A stretch of 64,000 nt of DNA. It comes from Apostichopus japonicus. Taxonomy: Eukaryota > Echinodermata > Holothuroidea > Aspidochirotida > Stichopodidae. Position 1 is the stretch's first letter, and every line of letters begins with the position of its first letter. The translations under genes and the position numbers were made by a program. Under the pieces are notes generated by a model. The model was not told the DNA's origin, ran no database searches, and saw nothing but the letters and a program-made list of their open reading frames with translations. The DNA is taken from the NCBI RefSeq assembly GCF_037975245.1, contig NC_092562.1, forward strand, positions 658,501 to 722,500. Direction: 5' to 3'. Positions 1-13,100 of this stretch are shown here, piece by piece.

Positions 1-985
1 TTCTCTCGGGTCAAAAGTGGCATTCGACGAAGTTTTTGTCATTTAAATTAGATATGAAATGACGTCAACTTAGATATGGTTATTAAATATCATTTTTCCA
101 CCAAAATATAAGTGTTTATACAACTCTTGTCACCTGGAAAGGAATCCAAAGGGCGCCACACACCACATGTACAATTTTGGGAAGAATTAAAAAAGTCGCG
201 ATTTTGGCCAAAATTGGACAAAATCATAAGGGTATAACCTTATGAAATTGGCCATTTTGGGCCAAAAATGAAAGTTCTCAAATCTCTCCCAGAATACGTA
301 GAAGGGACTCCCAGCACCCACTAGACGCTTCTCTCGGGTCAAAAGTGGCATTCGACGAAGTTTTTGTCATTTAAATTAGATATGAAATGACGTCAACCTT
401 AGATATGGTTATTAAATATCATTTTTCCACCAAAATATAAGTGTTTATACAACTCTTGTCACCTGGAAAGGAATTTAAAGGGCGCCACACTCCACATGTA
501 CAATTTTGGGAAGAATTAAAAAAGTCGCGATTTTGGCCAAAATTGGACAAAATCATAAGGGTATAGCCTTATGAAATTGGCCATTTTGGGCCAAAAATGA
601 AAGTTCTCAAATCTCTCCCAGAATACGTAGAAGGGACTCCCAGCACCCACTAGACGCTTCTCTCGGGTCAAAAGTGGCATTCGACGAAGTTTTCGTCATT
701 TAAATTAGATATGAAATGACGTCAACTGAGATATGGTTATTAAATATCATTTTTCCACCAAAATATAAGTGTTTATACAACTCTTGTCACCTGGAAAGGA
801 ATCCAAACGGCGCCACACACCACATGTACAATTTTGGGAAGAATTAAAAAAGTCGCGAGTTTGGCCAAAATTGGACAAAATCATAAGGGTATAGCCTTAT
901 GAAATTGGCCATTTTGGGCCAAAAATGAAAGTTCTCAAATCTCTCCCAGAATACGTAGAAGGGACTCCCAGCACCCACTAGACGC

Positions 986-3900
986 TTCTCTCGGGTCAAA
1001 AGTGGCATTCGACGAAGTTTTTGTCATTTAAATTAGATATGAAATGACGTCAACTTAGATATGGTTATTAAATATCATTTTTCCACCAAAATATAAGTGT
1101 TTATACAACTCTTGTCACCTGGAAAGGAATCCAAAGAGCGCCACACACCACATGTACAATTTTGGGAAGAATTAAAATAGTCGCGATTTTGGCCAAAATT
1201 GGACAAAATCATAAGGGTATAGCTTTATGAAATTGGCCATTTTGGGCCAAAAATGAAAGTTCTCAAATCTCTCCCAGAATACGTAGAAGGGACTCCCAGC
1301 ACCCACTAGACGCTTCTCTCGGGTCAAAAGTGGCATTCGACGAAGTTTTTGTCATTTAAATTAGATATGAAATGACGTCAACTTAGATATGGTCATTAAA
1401 TATCATTTTTTCCACCAAAATATAAGTGTTTATACAACTCTTGTTACCTGGAAAGGAATCCAAAGAGCGCCACACACCACATGTACAATTTTGGGAAGAA
1501 TTAAAATAGTCGCGATTTTGGCCAAAATTGGACAAAATCATAAGGGTATGGCCTTATGAAATTGGCCATTTTGGGCCAAAAATGAAAGTTCTCAAATCTC
1601 TCCCAGAATACGTAGAAGGGACTCCCAGCACCCACTAGACGCTTCTCTCGGGTCAAAAGTGGCATTCGACGAAGTTTTTGTCATTTAAATTAGATATGAA
1701 ATGACGTCAACTTAGATATGGTTATTAAATATCATTTTTCCACCAAAATATATGTGTTTATACAACTCTTGTCACCTGGAAAGGAATCCAAACGGCGCCA
1801 CACACCACATGTACAATTTTGGGAAGAATTAAAAAAGGCGAGATTTTGGCCAAAATTGGACAAAATCATAGGGGTATAGCTTTATGAAATTGGCCATTTT
1901 GGGCCAAAAATGAAAGTTCTCAAATCTCTCCCAGAATACGTAGAAGGGACTCCCAGCACCCACTAGACGCTTCTCTCGGGTCAAAAGTGGCATTCGACGA
2001 AGTTTTTGTCATTTAAATTAGATATGAAATGACGTCAACTTAGATATGGTTATTAAATATCATTTTTCCACCAAAATATAAGTGTTTATACAACTCTTTT
2101 CACCTGGAAAGGAATCCAAAGGGCGCCACACACCACATGTACAATTTTGGGAAGAATTAAAAAAGTCGCGATTTTGGCCAAAATTGGACAAAATCATAAG
2201 GGTATAGCCTTATGAAATTGGCCATTTTGGGCCAAAAATGAAAGTTCTCAAATCTCTCCCAGAATACGTAGAAGGGACTCCCAGCACCCACTAGACGCTT
2301 CTCTCGGGTCAAAAGTGGCATTCGACGAAGTTTTTGTCATTTAAATTAGATATGAAATGACGTCAACTGAGATATGGTTATTAAATATCATTTTTCCACC
2401 AAAATATAAGTGTTTATACAACTCTTGTCACCTGGAAAGGAATCCAAACGGCGCCACACACCACATGTACAATTTTGGGAAGAATTAAAAAAGTCGCGAG
2501 TTTGGCCAAAATTGGACAAAATCATAAGGGTATAGCCTTATGAAATTGGCCATTTTGGGCCAAAAATGAAAGTTCTCAAATCTCTCCCAGAATACGTAGA
2601 AGGGACTCCCAGCACCCACTAGACGCTTCTCTCGGGTCAAAAGTGGCATTCGACGAAGTTTTTGTCATTTAAATTAGATATGAAATGACGTCAACTTAGA
2701 TATGGTTATTAAATATCTTTTTTCCACCAAAATATAAGTGTTTATACAACTCTTGTCACCTGGAAAGGAATCCAAAGAGCGCCACACACCACATGTACAA
2801 TTTTGGGAAGAATTAAAATAGTCGCGATTTTGGCCAAAATTGGACAAAATCATAAGGGTATAGCTTTATGAAATTGGCCATTTTGGGCCAAAAATGAAAG
2901 TTCTCAAATCTCTCCCAGAATACGTAGAAGGGACTCCCAGCACCCACTAGACGCTTCTCTCGGGTCAAAAGTGGCATTCGACGAAGTTTTTGTCATTTAA
3001 ATTAGATATGAAATGACGTCAACTTAGATATGGTCATTAAATATCATTTTTTCCACCAAAATATAAGTGTTTATACAACTCTTGTTACCTGGAAAGGAAT
3101 CCAAAGAGCGCCACACACCACATGTACAATTTTGGGAAGAATTAAAATAGTCGCGATTTTGGCCAAAATTGGACAAAATCATAAGGGTATGGCCTTATGA
3201 AATTGGCCATTTTGGGCCAAAAATGAAAGTTCTGAAATCTCTCCCAGAATACGTAGAAGGGACTCCCAGCACCCACTAGACGCTTCTCTCGGGTCAAAAG
3301 TGGCATTCGACGAAGTTTTTGTCATTTAAATTAGATATGAAATGACGTCAACTTAGATATGGTTATTAAATATCATTTTTCCACCAAAATATATGTGTTT
3401 ATACAACTCTTGTCACCTGGAAAGGAATCCAAACGGCGCCACACACCACATGTACAATTTTGGGAAGAATTAAAAAAGGCGAGATTTTGGCCAAAATTGG
3501 ACAAAATCATAAGGGTATAGCTTTATGAAATTGGCCATTTTGGGCCAAAAATGAAAGTTCTCAAATCTCTCCCAGAATACGTAGAAGGGACTCCCAGCAC
3601 CCACTAGACGCTTCTCTCGGGTCAAAAGTGGCATTCGACGAAGTTTTTGTCATTTAAATCAGATATGAAATGACGTCAACTGAGATATGGTTATTAAATA
3701 TCATTTTTCCCCCAAAATATAAGAGTTTATACAACTCTTGTCACCTGGAAAGGAATCCAAAGGGCGCCACACACCACATGTACAATTTTGGGAAGAATTA
3801 AAAAAGTCGCGAGTTTGGCCAAAATTGGACAAAATCATAAGGGTATAGCCTTATGAAATTGGCCATTTTGGGCCAAAAATGAAAGTTCTCAAATCTCTCC

Positions 3901-5908
3901 CAGAATACGTAGAAGGGACTCCCAGCACCCACTAGACGCTTCTCTCGGGTCAAAAGTGGCATTCGACGAAGTTTTTGTCATTTAAATTAGATATGAAATG
4001 ACGTCAACTTAGATATGGTTATTAAATATCATTTTTCCACCAAAATATAAGTGTTTATACAACTCTTGTCACCTGGAAAGGAATCCAAAGAGCGCCACAC
4101 ACCACATGTACAATTTTGGGAAGAATTAAAATAGTCGCGATTTTGGCCAAAATTGGACAAAATCATAAGGGTATAGCTTTATGAAATTGGCCATTTTGGG
4201 CCAAAAATGAAAGTTCTCAAATCTCTCCCAGAATACGTAGAAGGGACTCCCAGCACCCACTAGACGCTTCTCTCGGGTCAAAAGTGGCATTCGACGAAGT
4301 TTTTGTCATTTAAATTAGATATGAAATGACGTCAACTTAGATATGGTTATTAAATATCATTTTTTCCACCAAAATATAAGTGTTTATACAACTCTTGTCA
4401 CCTGGAAAGGAATCCAAAGGGCGCCACACACCACATGTACAATTTTGGGAAGAATTAAAAAAGGCGCGATTTTGGCCAAAATTGGACAAAATCATAAGGG
4501 TATAGCCTTATGAAATTGGCCATTTTGGGCCAAAAATGAAAGTTCTGAAATCTCTCCCAGAATACGTAGAAGGGACTCCCAGCACCCACTAGACGCTTCT
4601 CTCGGGTCAAAAGTGGCATTCGACGAAGTTTTTGTCATTTAAATTAGATATGAAATGACGTCAACTTAGATATGGTTATTAAATATCATTTTTCCACCAA
4701 AATATATGTGTTTATACAACTCTTGTCACCTGGAAAGGAATCCAAACGGCGCCACACACCACATGTACAATTTTGGGAAGAATTAAAAAAGGCGAGATTT
4801 TGGCCAAAATTGGACAAAATCATAAGGGTATAGCTTTATGAAATTGGCCATTTTGGGCCAAAAATGAAAGTTCTCAAATCTCTCCCAGAATACGTAGAAG
4901 GGACTCCCAGCACCCACTAGACGCTTCTCTCGGGTCAAAAGTGGCATTCGACGAAGTTTTTGTCATTTAAATCAGATATGAAATGACGTCAACTGAGATA
5001 TGGTTATTAAATATCATTTTTCCCCCAAAATATAAGAGTTTATACAACTCTTGTCACCTGGAAAGGAATCCAAAGGGCGCCACACACCACATGTACAATT
5101 TTGGGAAGAATTAAAAAAGTCGCGAGTTTGGCCAAAATTGGACAAAATCATAAGGGTATAGCCTTATGAAATTGGCCATTTTGGGCCAAAAATGAAAGTT
5201 CTCAAATCTCTCCCAGAATACGTAGAAGGGACTCCCAGCACCCACTAGACGCTTCTCTCGGGTCAAAAGTGGCATTCGACGAAGTTTTTGTCATTTAAAT
5301 TAGATATGAAATGACGTCAACTTAGATATGGTTATTAAATATCATTTTTCCACCAAAATATAAGTGTTTATACAACTCTTGTCACCTGGAAAGGAATCCA
5401 AAGAGCGCCACACACCACATGTACAATTTTGGGAAGAATTAAAATAGTCGCGATTTTGGCCAAAATTGGACAAAATCATAAGGGTATAGCTTTATGAAAT
5501 TGGCCATTTTGGGCCAAAAATGAAAGTTCTCAAATCTCTCCCAGAATACGTAGAAGGGACTCCCAGCACCCACTAGACGCTTCTCTCGGGTCAAAAGTGG
5601 CATTCGACGAAGTTTTTGTCATTTAAATTAGATATGAAATGACGTCAACTTAGATATGGTTATTAAATATCATTTTTTCCACCAAAATATAAGTGTTTAT
5701 ACAACTCTTGTCACCTGGAAAGGAATCCAAAGGGCGCCACACACCACATGTACAATTTTGGGAAGAATTAAAAAAGGCGCGATTTTGGCCAAAATTGGAC
5801 AAAATCATAAGGGTATAGCCTTATGAAATTGGCCATTTTGGGCCAAAAATGAAAGTTCTCAAATCTCTCCCAGAATACGTAGAAGGGACTCCCAGCACCC
5901 ACTAGACG
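986..5908 (+). repeat. Higher-order repeats (5-mer ~1640 bp, then 4-mer ~1313 bp) in the satellite
   Basis: Diagnostic variants recur in order. The series starting at 658, 986, 1314 and 1643 is repeated at 2298, 2627, 2955 and 3283, an offset of about 1640 bp or five monomers. Its markers are GCGAGTTTGG, AAGAGCG with AATAG, GTTACC with GGTATGG, and ATATGTG with AACGGCG. The series starting at 3283, 3612, 3940 and 4268 is repeated at 4597, 4925, 5253 and 5581, an offset of about 1313 bp or four monomers. Its markers include CCCCCAAAAT with AAGAGTTT and AAAAAGGCGCG. Confidence 0.85.
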
Positions 5909-7226
5909 CTTCTCTCGGGTCAAAAGTGGCATTCGACGAAGTTTTTGTCATTTAAATTAGATATGAAATGACGTCAACTTAGATATGGTTATTAAATATC
6001 ATTTTTCCACCAAAATATAAGTGTTTATACAACTCTTGTCACCTGGAAAGGAATCCAAAGAGCGCCACACACCACATGTACAATTTTGGGAAGAATTAAA
6101 ATAGTCGCGATTTTGGCCAAAATTGGACAAAATCATAAGAGTATAGCTTTATGAAATTGGCCATTTTGGGCCAAAAATGAAAGTTCTCAAATCTCTCCCA
6201 GAATACGTAGAAGGGACTCCCAGCACCCACTAGACGCTTCTCTCGGGTCAAAAGTGGCATTCGACGAAGTTTTTGTCATTTAAATTAGATATGAAATGAC
6301 GTCAACTTAGATATGGTTATTAAATATCATTTTTCCACCAAAATATAAGTGTTTATACAACTCTTTTCACCTGGAAAGAAATCCAAAGGGCGCCACACAC
6401 CACATGTACAATTTTGGGAAGAATGAAAAAAGTCGCGATTTTGGCCAAAATTGGACAAAATCATAAGGGTATAGCCTTATGAAATTGGCCATTTTGGGCC
6501 AAAAATGAAAGTTCTCAAATCTCTCCCAGAATACGTAGAAGGGACTCCCAGCACCCACTAGACGCTTCCTTCGGGTCAAAAGTGGCATTCGACGAAGTTT
6601 TTGTCATTTAAATTAGATATGAAATGACGTCAACCTTAGATATGGTTATTAAATATCATTTTTCCACCAAAATATAAGTGTTTATACAACTCTTGTCACC
6701 TGGAAAGGAATTTAAAGGGCGCCACACTCCACATGTACAATTTTGGGAAGAATTAAAAAAGTCGCGATTTTGGCCAAAATTGGACAAAATCATAAGGGTA
6801 TAGCCTTATGAAATTGGCCATTTTGGGCCAAAAATGAAAGTTCTCAAATCTCTCCCAGAATACGTAGAAGGGACTCCCAGCACCCACTAGACGCTTCTCT
6901 CGGGTCAAAAGTGGCATTCGACGAAGTTTTTGTCATTTAAATTAGATATGAAATGACGTCAACTTAGATATGGTTATTAAATATCATTTTTCCACCAAAA
7001 TATAAGTGTTTATACAACTCTTGTCACCTGGAAAGGAACCCAAAGAGCGCCACACACCACATGTACAATTTTGGGAAGAATTAAAAAAGTCGCGATTTTG
7101 GCCAAAATTGGACAAAATCATAAGGGTATAGCCTTATGAAATTGGCCATTTTGGGCCAAAAATGAAAGTTCTCAAATCTCTCCCAGAATACGTAGAAGGG
7201 ACTCCCAGCACCCACTAGACGCTTCT

Positions 7227-10170
7227 CTCGGGTCAAAAGTGGCATTCGACGAAGTTTTTGTCATTTAAATTAGATATGAAATGACGTCAACTTAGATATG
7301 GTTATTAAATATCATTTTTCCACCAAAATATAAGTGTTTATACAACTCTTGTCACCTGGAAAGGAATCCAAAGAGCGCCACACACCACATGTACAATTTT
7401 GGGAAGAATTAAAAAAGTCGCGATTTTGGCCAAAATTGGACAAAATCATAAGAGTATAGCTTTATGAAATTGGCCATTTTGGGCCAAAAATGAAAGTTCT
7501 CAAATCTCTCCCAGAATACGTAGAAGGGACTCCCAGCACCCACTAGACGCTTCTCTCGGGTCAAAAGTGGCATTCGACGAAGTTTTTGTCATTTAAATTA
7601 GATATGAAATGACGTCAACTTAGATATGGTTATTAAATATCATTTTTTCCACCAAAATATAAGTGTTTATACAACTCTTGTCACCTGGAAAGGAATCCAA
7701 AGGGCGCCACACACCACATGTACAATTTTGGGAAGAATTAAAAAAGGCGCGATTTTGGCCAAAATTGGACAAAATCATAAGGGTATAGCCTTATGAAATT
7801 GGCCATTTTGGGCCAAAAATGAAAGTTCTCAAATCTCTCCCAGAATACGTAGAAGGGACTCCCAGCACCCACTAGACGCTTCTCTCGGGTCAAAAGTGGC
7901 ATTCGACGAAGTTTTTGTCATTGAAATTAGATATGAAATGACGTCAACTTAGATATGGTTATTAAATATCATTTTTCCACCAAAATATAAGTGTTTATAC
8001 AACTCTTTTCACCTGGAAAGGAATCCAAAGGGCGCCACACACCACATGTACAATTTTGGGAAGAATTAAAAAAGTCGCGATTTTGGCCAAAATTGGACAA
8101 AATCATAAGGGTATATCCTTATGAAATTGGCCATTTTGGGCCAAAAATGAAAGTTCTCAAATCTCTCCCAGAATACGTAGAAGGGACTCCCAGCACCCAC
8201 TAGACGATTCTCTCGGGTCAAAAGTGGCATTCGACGAAGTTTTTGTCATTTAAATTAGATATGAAATGACGTCAACTTAGATATGGTTATTAAATATCAT
8301 TTTTCCACCAAAATATAAGTGTTTATACAACTCTTGTCACCTGGAAAGGAATCCAAAGAGCGCCACACACCACATGTACAATTTTGGGAAGAATTAAAAT
8401 AGTCGCGATTTTGGCCAAAATTGGACAAAATCATAAGAGTATAGCTTTATGAAATTGGCCATTTTGGGCCAAAAATGAAAGTTCTCAAATCTCTCCCAGA
8501 ATACGTAGAAGGGACTCCCAGCACCCACTAGACGCTTCTCTCGGGTCAAAAGTGGCATTCGACGAAGTTTTTGTCATTTAAATTAGATATGAAATGACGT
8601 CAACTTAGATATGGTTATTAAATATCATTTTTTCCACCAAAATATAAGTGTTTATACAACTCTTGTCACCTGGAAAGGAATCCAAAGGGCGCCACACACC
8701 ACATGTACAATTTTGGGAAGAATTAAAAAAGGCGCGATTTTGGCCAAAATTGGACAAAATCATAAGGGTATAGCCTTATGAAATTGGCCATTTTGGGCCA
8801 AAAATGAAAGTTCTCAAATCTCTCCCAGAATACGTAGAAGGGACTCCCAGCACCCACTAGACGCTTCTCTCGGGTCAAAAGTGGCATTCGACGAAGTTTT
8901 TGTCATTGAAATTAGATATGAAATGACGTCAACTTAGATATGGTTATTAAATATCATTTTTCCACCAAAATATAAGTGTTTATACAACTCTTTTCACCTG
9001 GAAAGGAATCCAAAGGGCGCCACACACCACATGTACAATTTTGGGAAGAATTAAAAAAGTCGCGATTTTGGCCAAAATTGGACAAAATCATAAGGGTATA
9101 GCCTTATGAAATTGGCCATTTTGGGCCAAAAATGAAAGTTCTCAAATCTCTCCCAGAATACGTAGAAGGGACTCCCAGCACCCACTAGACGCTTCTCTCG
9201 GGTCAAAAGTGGCATTCGACGAAGTTTTTGTCATTTAAATTAGATATGAAATGACGTCAACTTAGATATGGTTATTAAATATCATTTTTCCACCAAAATA
9301 TAAGTGTTTATACAACTCTTGTCACCTGGAAAGGAATCCAAAGAGCGCCACACACCACATGTACAATTTTGGGAAGAATTAAAAAAGTCGCGATTTTGGC
9401 CAAAATTGGACAAAATCATAAGAGTATAGCTTTATGAAATTGGCCATTTTGGGCCAAAAATGAAAGTTCTCAAATCTCTCCCAGAATACGTAGAAGGGAC
9501 TCCCAGCACCCACTAGACGCTTCTCTCGGGTCAAAAGTGGCATTCGACGAAGTTTTTGTCATTTAAATTAGATATGAAATGACGTCAACTTAGATATGGT
9601 TATTAAATATCATTTTTTCCACCAAAATATAAGTGTTTATACAACTCTTGTCACCTGGAAAGGAATCCAAAGGGCGCCACACACCACATGTACAATTTTG
9701 GGAAGAATTAAAAAAGGCGCGATTTTGGCCAAAATTGGACAAAATCATAAGGGTATAGCCTTATGAAATTGGCCATTTTGGGCCAAAAATGAAAGTTCTC
9801 AAATCTCTCCCAGAATACGTAGAAGGGACTCCCAGCACCCACTAGACGCTTCTCTCGGGTCAAAAGTGGCATTCGACGAAGTTTTTGTCATTTAAATTAG
9901 ATATGAAATGACGTCAACTTAGATATGGTTATTAAATATCATTTTTCCACCAAAATATAAGTGTTTATACAACTCTTGTCACCTGGAAAGGAATCCAAAG
10001 GGCGCCACACACCACATGTACAATTTTGGGAAGAATTAAAAAAGTCGCGATTTTGGCCAAAATTGGACAAAATCATAAGGGTATATCCTTATGAAATTGG
10101 CCATTTTGGGCCAAAAATGAAAGTTCTCAAATCTCTCCCAGAATACGTAGAAGGGACTCCCAGCACCCAC
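7227..10170 (+). repeat. Trimeric higher-order repeat (~984 bp x 3)
   Basis: Three successive trimers share the order: unit with AAGAGCG and AAGAGTATAGC; unit with CATTTTTTCC and AAAAAGGCGCG; then a third unit. The third units of the first two trimers share GTCATTGAAATT and CTTTTCACC; the third (9851) has CATTTAAATT and CTTGTCACC. They start near 7227, 7555 and 7883; 8210, 8539 and 8867; and 9195, 9523 and 9851. The units at 7991 and 9961 both carry the rare GTATATCC variant, 1970 bp apart (six monomers). Confidence 0.75.
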
Positions 10171-13100
10171 TAGACGATTCTCTCGGGTCAAAAGTGGCAT
10201 TCGACGAAGTTTTTGTCATTTAAATTAGATATGAAATGACGTCAACCTTAGATATGGTTATTAAATATCATTTTTCCACCAAAATATAAGTGTTTATACA
10301 ACTCTTGTCACCTGGAAAGGAATTTAAAGGGCGCCACACTCCACATGTACAATTTTGGGAAGAATTAAAAAAGTCGCGATTTTGGCCAAAATTGGACAAA
10401 ATCATAAGGGTATAGCCTTATGAAATTGGCCATTTTGGGCCAAAAATGAAAGTTCTCAAATCTCTCCCAGAATACGTAGAAGGGACTCCCAGCACCCACT
10501 AGACGCTTCTCTCGGGTCAAAAGTGGCATTCGACGAAGTTTTTGTCATTTAAATCAGATATGAAATGACGTCAACTGAGATATGGTTATTAAATATCATT
10601 TTTCCCCCAAAATATAAGAGTTTATACAACTCTTGTCACCTGGAAAGGAATCCAAAGGGCGCCACACACCACATGTACAATTTTGGGAAGAATTAAAAAA
10701 GGCGCGAGTTTGGCCAAAATTGGACAAAATCATAAGGGTATAGCCTTATGAAATTGGCCATTTTGGGCCAAAAATGAAAGTTCTCAAATCTCTCCCAGAA
10801 TACGTAGAAGGGACTCCCAGCACCCACTAGACGCTTCTCTCGGGTCAAAAGTGGCATTCGACGAAGTTTTTGTCATTTAAATTAGATATGAAATGACGTC
10901 AACTTAGATATGGTTATTAAATATCATTTTTCCACCAAAATATAAGTGTTTATACAACTCTTGTCACCTGGAAAGGAATCCAAAGAGCGCCACACACCAC
11001 ATGTACAATTTTGGGAAGAATTAAAATAGTCGCGATTTTGGCCAAAATTGGACAAAATCATAAGGGTATAGCCTTATGAAATTGGCCATTTTGGGCCAAA
11101 AATGAAAGTTCTCAAATCTCTCCCAGAATACGTAGAAGGGACTCCCAGCACCCACTAGACGCTTCTCTCGGGTCAAAAGTGGCATTCGACGAAGTTTTTG
11201 TCATTTAAATTAGATATGAAATGACGTCAACTTAGATATGGTTATTAAATATCATTTTTTCCACCAAAATATAAGTGTTTATACAACTCTTGTCACCTGG
11301 AAAGGAATCCAAAGGGCGCCACACACCACATGTACAATTTTGGGAAGAATTAAAAAAGGCGCGATTTTGGCCAAAATTGGACAAAATCATAAGGGTATAG
11401 CCTTATGAAATTGGCCATTTTGGGCCAAAAATGAAAGTTCTCAAATCTCTCCCAGAATACGTAGAAGGGACTCCCAGCACCCACTAGACGCTTCTCTCGG
11501 GTCAAAAGTGGCATTCGACGAAGTTTTTGTCATTTAAATTAGATATGAAATGACGTCAACTTAGATATGGTTATTAAATATCATTTTTCCACCAAAATAT
11601 AAGTGTTTATACAACTCTTGTCACCTGGAAAGGAACCCAAAGAGCGCCACACACCACATGTACAATTTTGGGAAGAATTAAAATAGTCGCGATTTTGGCC
11701 AAAATTGGACAAAATCATAAGGGTATAGCCTTATGAAATTGGCCATTTTGGGCCAAAAATGAAAGTTCTCAAATCTCTCCCAGAATACGTAGAAGGGACT
11801 CCCAGCACCCACTAGACGCTTCTCTCGGGTCAAAAGTGGCATTCGACGAAGTTTTTGTCATTTAAATTAGATATGAAATGACGTCAACTTAGATATGGTC
11901 ATTAAATATCATTTTTTCCACCAAAATATAAGTGTTTATACAACTCTTGTCACCTGGAAAGGAATCCAAAGGGCGCCACACACCACATGTACAATTTTGG
12001 GAAGAATTAAAAAAGTCGCGATTTTGGCCAAAATTGGACAAAATCATAAGGGTATAGCCTTATGAAATTGGCCATTTTGGGCCAAAAATGAAAGTTCTCA
12101 AATCTCTCCCAGAATACGTAGAAGGGACTCCCAGCACCCACTAGACGCTTCTCTCGGGTCAAAAGTGGCATTCGACGAAGTTTTTGTCATTTAAATTAGA
12201 TATGAAATGACGTCAACTTAGATATGGTTATTAAATATCATTTTTCCACCAAAATATAAGTGTTTATACAACTCTTGTCACCTGGAAAGGAATCCAAAGA
12301 GCGCCACACACCACATGTACAATTTTGGGAAGAATTAAAATAGTCGCGATTTTGGCCAAAATTGGACAAAATCATAAGAGTATAGCTTTATGAAATTGGC
12401 CATTTTGGGCCAAAAATGAAAGTTCTCAAATCTCTCCCAGAATACGTAGAAGGGACTCCCAGCACCCACTAGACGCTTCTCTCGGGTCAAAAGTGGCATT
12501 CGACGAAGTTTTTGTCATTTAAATTAGATATGAAATGACGTCAACTTAGATATGGTTATTAAATATCATTTTTTCCACCAAAATATAAGTGTTTATACAA
12601 CTCTTGTCACCTGGAAAGGAATCCAAAGGGCGCCACACACCACATGTACAATTTTGGGAAGAATTAAAAAAGGCGCGATTTTGGCCAAAATTGGACAAAA
12701 TCATAAGGGTATAGCCTTATGAAATTGGCCATTTTGGGCCAAAAATGAAAGTTCTCAAATCTCTCCCAGAATACGTAGAAGGGACTCCCAGCACCCACTA
12801 GACGCTTCTCTCGGGTCAAAAGTGGCATTCGACGAAGTTTTTGTCATTTAAATTAGATATGAAATGACGTCAACTTAGATATGGTTATTAAATATCATTT
12901 TTCCACCAAAATATAAGTGTTTATACAACTCTTTTCACCTGGAAAGGAATCCAAAGGGCGCCACACACCACATGTACAATTTTGGGAAGAATTAAAAAAG
13001 TCGCGATTTTGGCCAAAATTGGACAAAATCATAAGGGTATAGCCTTATGAAATTGGCCATTTTGGGCCAAAAATGAAAGTTCTCAAATCTCTCCCAGAAT